Source of the DNA: Antedon mediterranea
Lineage: Eukaryota > Echinodermata > Crinoidea > Comatulida > Antedonidae
Length of the DNA: 64,000 nt
Direction of reading: 5' to 3'
NCBI RefSeq assembly: GCF_964355755.1
Contig: NC_092672.1
Span: 23,866,501-23,930,500 of the forward strand
Every line of letters starts with the position of its first letter. Positions within the stretch are counted from its first letter, which is position 1. The notes below the pieces were generated by a model. That model made no database searches, had not been told where the DNA came from, and saw only the letters and a program-made list of their open reading frames with translations. Made by a program: the position numbers and the translations under genes. Below, one piece after another: positions 58,451-64,000 of the stretch.

Positions 58451-59454
58451 CACCAATCACACTTAAGTGAGATATTTCCCTTAAATCCTAAGGATTTCCC
58501 TTAAATCAAGAAAATATTAAGGGTTTCACTTAAGTGGTATTCACAAAGGGTTTAGGTTAAGGGAAACCCTTAACTTGGTATATTTTCCCCTTAACTTTTA
58601 AGGGACCTCAGAGGTCCCTTAAAAGTTCCCTTAACTATTCAGTACCTTGGTTGTGCTGACGATTCTGTATGTGCGAGTACTATGCCTACTTGTAGATGGC
58701 CCCAGTCTAGGCTAGGTAGAGATGCTAGGCCCCCTGTTGGTCTGCCCACTAACCAGCCTAGGATTCATGTTTGGTTTGAGTAGCATCTAGACCTTTTTTT
58801 GCTGATCCCCACCCATACAAATTAGTCTATGCCTATATATACATTTATTTGTTTTGTTTTGACTGCCATTATTTTTGTGGAAGATGGCTTCCCATTTCGT
58901 TGTAATAGAAATTAGCCCCATTCTAGTAGGCTAGGTAGAGATGCTAGGCCCCCTGTTGGTCTGCCCAGTAACCAGCCTAGGATGCATATGCCTCAATACA
59001 GACAGGTTTAGGCCTACACAGAATGTTGGTTTGTTAGTAGCATCTAGGCTAGACCAATTTTTCTTGATCCTCATACAAATTAGTCTAGGTTTAATATTCA
59101 TTTACTTGTTTTTGTTTTGACTGCCATTTTCTTTTTATTGATCGTCCATACCCTTTTCTCTTCATCCTCCCCGTCCCCCAACCCCTTACTCTTTTTTTAA
59201 ATATGCAAATTCGTTTTAGAGAGGAAAAGTGATTGGACCATAGGGGAATTAAATCCTCTGTGATTGGACAATGGGACAACTCATGAATATTTATGATTAT
59301 TTTTACCCTTAAGTTTTACCCTTAAATTAAGTGTTTTCCTTAGGTAAGTGAATCCCTTAACTCATTTGTGAATACCCCTTAAGTGTTTCCCTTTGTTAAG
59401 GGAATTCTTAAATTTTAAGGGTAAGTATTTCCCTTAGCCTAAGTGAGATTGGTG
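58451..59454. mobile_element. 1-kb MITE with CCCTTAA-rich ends inside the LINE
   Basis: The left end CACCAATCACACTTAAGTGA is mirrored by the right end TAAGTGAGATTGGTG. Many CCCTTAA/TTAAGGG phrases lie near both ends (for example CCTTAACTTTTAAGGGACCT). The middle has an internal duplication: GAGATGCTAGGCCCCCTGTT occurs at about 58719 and 58938. There is no coding capacity. Confidence 0.7.
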
Positions 59455-59469
59455 AATACGGCCACAGGA

Positions 59470-62400
59470 GCTTATGTCGAAAAAAAGGCACTTGTAGGCT
59501 TTTGATGTTAATTGTCGGCACCAACGTTTTTCTGACTCAGAATTTTTCGCTGAACAAGAAAAACTTTGGTGACATTTTTTTCGACCATGGCAAGTGGCCG
59601 CCATTTTGATTTTCAAGATGGCGGACTAACTTTAACAAAACTGATCATGTGTGGAATCATTGGAAAGGGAATTAAATACTGATCATTTATTTCCATTACA
59701 CCCATACCCCAAAATGCATAGCAACAGAGATAATCGCAATTACATTATGTCATGTGACCAAAATGAGGTCGAAGGTCAAATTTCGACAACTTATAAATAC
59801 CATTGTGTTTGGTATCAACGGAAAGCTTTTTTTATACTTAGTACAGCTGTACATATAGTTTTTACATTCATCACACCATTTTCTAGAAAGTTTAAATTTT
59901 GTATATAAATAATATAGCTATACACCTTATTTCAAGTTTAAAATAAGTTAGTTTATTACTGTAACAATGTGTTAAAGCCCTACGACCTAAGTGTTTTCGA
60001 CCTAATTTAAGGTCACAAACTACATTTTATGTAAAAATAAATACTATATGATCCTTTTTTCGTCTTTAAACTGTTCTAAATGTGAAAAATAAGTTGATTC
60101 TAATAATAATAATTTAATCGGCCCGCTAAATCCCACAAGGCATTGATATTTTCGTGTTGATATGGATGCACGGCCAGTTTCGGTCGGTGATCGTGAAAAC
60201 AAATAAGAGAACCATAACTTTTTGGCGAAAATACCAGGTCTGCCCCAATTTGTATTAAAGGATTCTGCCAAAAAAGGAAAGAAAATTATTTCAGCAATGA
60301 GACAACGTCATGATAAGCATATAGCAAGCGTACGATGTTCGTACGTTACCGTTATCTTTTAATCTTAATTAACCTTAGAACGTACATTTAAGACAAGACA
60401 TGACCTGGTTTATTGTTTTTACAATTATATATATACATTATTTTTACAAAACGACAACAATTGCAGGTTTTGGGGATTTAACATACAAAATGACTATCAG
60501 ATGTATTGTATAAATGAAGCCTATACAGTATGCCACCATGTATAGTCAGGGGCGGACACAGGGTGTTGCAACACCCTTAATTTTATACTAAATGTTTTTT
60601 GCTAATAAATTAAAATTTAGATCCCATTTCATCATATATAAGAGCCTATATGAAAATTGACAGACCGCAGCGTACAATTGACCAGCAGTCAACAATACCG
60701 CGCACATATTATGTAGATAATTATGTTTGTGAACATGCTCAGAATGAATTTCTGACTGTTTAGTAGAATGCTTGTGCATCATGCGAAGGTACTGTATATC
60801 TTCATTTCCCATGCCCGTAATATTGGACCAAAATTTTGTAATAATTATGGACGTTCCGAACTTTGAAATAACAGTGTTAAAATTGCTTCTTTCTGCAAAT
60901 TTCGATTTTTTCTTTTCTGGAGTGTGGTTTAAGTAACACTGTTGTACAGTTTATAGTAGATAAATGAAATTTATTTTTGGAAATTGTGTTTTTACTGACT
61001 TATTTAGCATTTATTTCAAAATATTTTTTATCTAACTTGTTTTATCCTATAGTCGCGTAGTGTGTGTTACCGGCGGAAAAAATATGTGGTATACGATCAG
61101 TATTGCTGTTTGCTACTGTAGCCCGATATCGAGTGTCATTTCCGGCGGTGAACTAGAGCTGCCATTTATCGTGAATTTTACATGTGAGAGTACCATGCTA
61201 GGGGTGTCATTTAACCATGGGGGCCTGTTGCGCATATGCTCAGTACCGACAGCCCTGGATTCTTGGGCAACCCTATTCAAATGGTCCTGCTACCGCCCCT
61301 AATAGTACTTCAGAACTACCAGTGGATATATAAAATATACCAAGATAATAACATTATCTTTCAATTCAAGATAATAACATTTCCATATCTGACGTGACCA
61401 TGTCCAAACTGACATTCAATATTGTGTATTGGGTACACTTAGCTAACCTAGTCAAATTTCAACATCGCTTTCCTCTGAATCAGAGGCGGTAGATGGGTCA
61501 GTGTTTTCACATATTAATTTAATTTTGTTAAACTATATCGGGCTACAGTAGCAAACAGCAATACTGATCGTATACCGCATATTTTTTTCTGCCGGTAACA
61601 CACACTACGCGACTATGGAATAAAAACAAGTTAGATAAAAATATTTTGGAAAAAAATGCTAAATAAGTCAATAAAACCACAATTTCCAAAAATAAATTTC
61701 ATTTATCCCCTATAAACTGTACAACAGTGTTGCTTAAACCACACTCCAGGAAAAAAAATATTTGCAGAAAAAAGCAATTTTATTTTATTTATTTTATTTC
61801 ACATCCAAACAGCGAAAAATCGCCAATTACAGGATGCATTAAAACTCTTTAGATATAAATATAGAATTAAAAGCACATAAAAATACAAAACATGAAACAT
61901 ACAAAATGGCAAACTTAAATCGATTTAAGAATTTTAGACCTAAATTTAGACAAAGTGTCAAAAAAATATCGATAGTTTTATCCTTATAGAAATTGAATTA
62001 AAAAGCTTGGATAATCTTTGAACCATTTTTGGTTACGTTGACTCGACAACAGGCAAGAGAAAATAAGTCGGTGTTGCGAGAGTTTGGTCGACTAATTTTG
62101 AGAGAAAAAAATAATAAAATATTGCATTTAAAAAGGGAGTTGAAGCATTAACACTGTTTAACACTGTTATTTCAAAGTTGGGAACGTCCATAATTATTAC
62201 GGAATTTTGGCCCAATATTACGGACATGGGAAATGAAGATATACCTTCGCATGATGCACAAGCAATCTAAACAGTCAGAAATTCATTCTGAGCATGTTCA
62301 CAAACATAATTATCTACATATATATCTGTGCGCGGTATTGTTGACTGCTGGTTAATTGTACGCTGCGGTCTGTCAATTTACATATAAAAAGTTTATGGTT

Positions 62401-63138
62401 CTCTTATTTGTTTTCATGATGGCCGACCGAAACTGGTCGTGCATCCATATCAACATGAAAATATCAATCCTCGCACGATGCCTTGTGGGATTTACATCGG
62501 GCCGATTAAATTATTAGAATCAACATATTTTTCACATTTTGAACAGTTTAAAAACGATAAAAGTTATCGAAATAGGATCATATAGTATTTATTTTTACAT
62601 AAAATGTAGTTTGTGACCTTAAATTAGGTCGAAAAAACATAGGTTGTAAGACTTAACATATCGTTACAGTAATAAACTCACTTATTTTAAACTTGAAATA
62701 AGTTGTTAGCTATATTATTTATAGACAAAATTTAAAATTTCTAGAAAATGGTGTGATGAATGTAAAAACTATATGTACAGCTGTACTAAGTATAAAAAAA
62801 GCTTTCCGTCGATACCAAACACAATGGTATTCATAAGTGGTCAAAATTTGACCTTTGACCTCATTTTGATGACATGACATAATGTAATTGCGATTATCTT
62901 TGTTGCTATGGATTTTGGGATATGGGTGTAATGGCAATAAATGATCAGTATTTCCAATGATACCACACATGATCAGTTTTGTTAAAGTTAGTCCGCCATC
63001 TTGAAAATCAAAATGGCGGCCACTTGCCATGGTCGAAAAAAATGGCACCAAAGTTTTTCTTGTTCAGAGGAAAATTCTGAGTCAGAAAAACGTTGGTGCC
63101 GACAATTAACATCAAAAGCCTACAAAATGACATAAGTC
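59470..63138. mobile_element. 3.67-kb palindromic element (arms about 1.6 kb)
   Basis: 59470-61130 is mirrored by 61534-63138. Examples are GTAGGCTTTTGATGTTAATT then GTCGGCACCAACG near the outer ends, CCATGGCAAGTGGCCGCCAT in each arm, and GTAGCAAACAGCAATACTGA next to the central spacer. The arms differ by point changes and by insertions of a few hundred bases (about 60260-60640 on the left, about 61770-62130 on the right). The roughly 400-bp spacer (61131-61533) has no recognised gene. Open frames in the arms are mirrored non-coding sequence. Confidence 0.85.
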
Positions 63139-64000
63139 CCTGGACTAAAAGATATACTCTCTGCGTGGAGTGAATACAATTTTGTAGAACCATATACGAT
63201 AGAGGACATCTTAAATCAATCTTTATGGAACAACTCATGTTTTGATAAAAAAGAATTTAAAGTTGAAAAAAATTGGTTGGTTAAAAATGTAAACTATGTA
63301 AAAGATATCGTGAACAAAGAAGGGAAAATATTAGAACTAGACGAATTTAACCAAAAATATAATTTTAAACCAGACTTCTTATTATATCACCAGATTGTAA
63401 ATTCAATTCCAAAGCTCTGGAAACAGAAATTAATTGAACAAGTTATAAACACAACTAATGAAGTTGAATCCAAATTACAGACATTCATTTCTGTGAAAAC
63501 GAGAAATTGTCCTTATATCTATAAACACATTATATTAAAAAATGTTGAAGAGCCAATAGGAATTGAATCCAAATGGGAAAAGGAGTTTGACAACAACTTA
63601 ATTGGAAAAACCTTTTCTCAAATTTACACGCCTGTACAAATGACACTAAGCTAAAAAATGTTCAATTTAAATTTATTCATCGTATAATTTATACAAATAC
63701 AATGCTCTTTAAGATGTCAAAGGTCGATTCACCAATATGTAGTTTTTGCAAAGAAAAGCAGGAAACACTGCTACATATGTTCTTTGAATGTGATCTGGTA
63801 AAGAAAATTTGGGAAAATGTAAAACAATATATGTATCGAAATATCAACAATAACTTAATTATCACCAAAGAAAGTATATGTTTTGGTTTTGGAAAAACAC
63901 ACAGTGATGCAAACATTTTAATTTTAATTACAAAGTGGTACATATTTAGTTGCAAAATCAAAAAACAATTACTTAATTATAATCATTTATTTCACATTTA

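Larger units (their letters stand above)
56590..64000 (+). pseudogene. L1/Tx1-type LINE ORF2, 5'-truncated and interrupted by two insertions
   Basis: Coding similarity starts near 56590. A TGA at 56729-56731 replaces the usual Arg codon in GSLI-SKARWIEEGEKSTKYF. The main open frame 57041-58444 holds RT motifs: NNKTPGTDGFPAEFYK, NWRPISLLNVDYKILAKAIA, FVDFDKAFDKVKWDFL, RGLRQGCPLSPYLFIICAE and ISQFADDTVFFL (FADD catalytic). Thumb and connection follow (VKYLGVNI, FKFIWNGKPDKVKRK). After ILKQFERFHK the ORF is cut by a 1-kb MITE and a 3.67-kb palindrome. It resumes at about 63138 (LKDILSAWSEYNFVEPYTIE) and runs through 63277-63654, with a frame break near 63650. It then reads KVDSPICSFCKEKQETLLHM followed by FFECDLVKKIW, the C-terminal zinc-knuckle-like motif of such LINEs. 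The 3' end is off the window. Confidence 0.88.

Noticed and set aside
61060-61302. 80-codon frame with MCVTGGKNMWYTISIAVCYC at the palindrome centre
   Set aside because: Its first half lies in the left arm, mirrored non-coding in the right arm. There is no homology or splice context.

Overview
The window looks like AT-rich genomic DNA from a marine invertebrate deuterostome, most likely an echinoderm. That placement is an inference. It rests on multi-exon animal genes with short exons and GT/AG introns, the pervasive TAGGCCTA-type dinucleosome-like sequence scattered through introns, the echinoderm/hemichordate style of the transposon content, and a class I cytokine receptor with a JAK box 1 motif. 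No bacterial-type operon, rRNA, tRNA or CRISPR array was found.

Host genes, left to right: (1) a myosin XIX-like motor gene on the minus strand (142-3928, continuing off the left edge), whose N-terminal exons are embedded in two tandem arrays; (2) OGFOD2, a 2-oxoglutarate/Fe(II) oxygenase gene, on the plus strand (16034-22084); (3) a theta-class glutathione S-transferase gene on the minus strand (23193 to about 26700); (4) a gp130/Domeless-like class I cytokine receptor on the minus strand (about 31342-45622) with a 9-kb intron that hosts a whole transposon; (5) two copies of the 5' part of an unrecognised gene on the plus strand (52308-53192 and 55194-56389).

Mobile DNA occupies most of the rest. 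A complete 10,039-bp PIF/Harbinger element (5799-15837, TAA target duplication) carries an intact three-exon transposase and a Myb/SANT-like partner gene. That partner is split by a 4.46-kb insertion containing a 2.3-kb minisatellite. Foldback-like elements with ends made of short tandem repeats lie at 4589-5430 and 16466-19005. A TTAA-flanked Kolobok-like element (33548-41250) carries a 13-exon transposase (frameshifted) and, on the opposite strand, a decayed P2RX7 ballast-domain gene. The region 44-64 kb holds non-LTR and LTR retrotransposon remnants, including an L1/Tx1-like ORF2 interrupted by a 1-kb MITE and a 3.67-kb palindromic element.

The most interesting signals are the array of 16 tandem copies of a 37-nt myosin micro-exon with splice sites kept, the transposase/P2RX7-ballast pairing, the foldback family with tandem-repeat termini, and the receptor gene with frame disruptions and a duplicated juxtamembrane exon. 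All exon boundaries are read by eye from splice consensus and reading frame; none has transcript support here.
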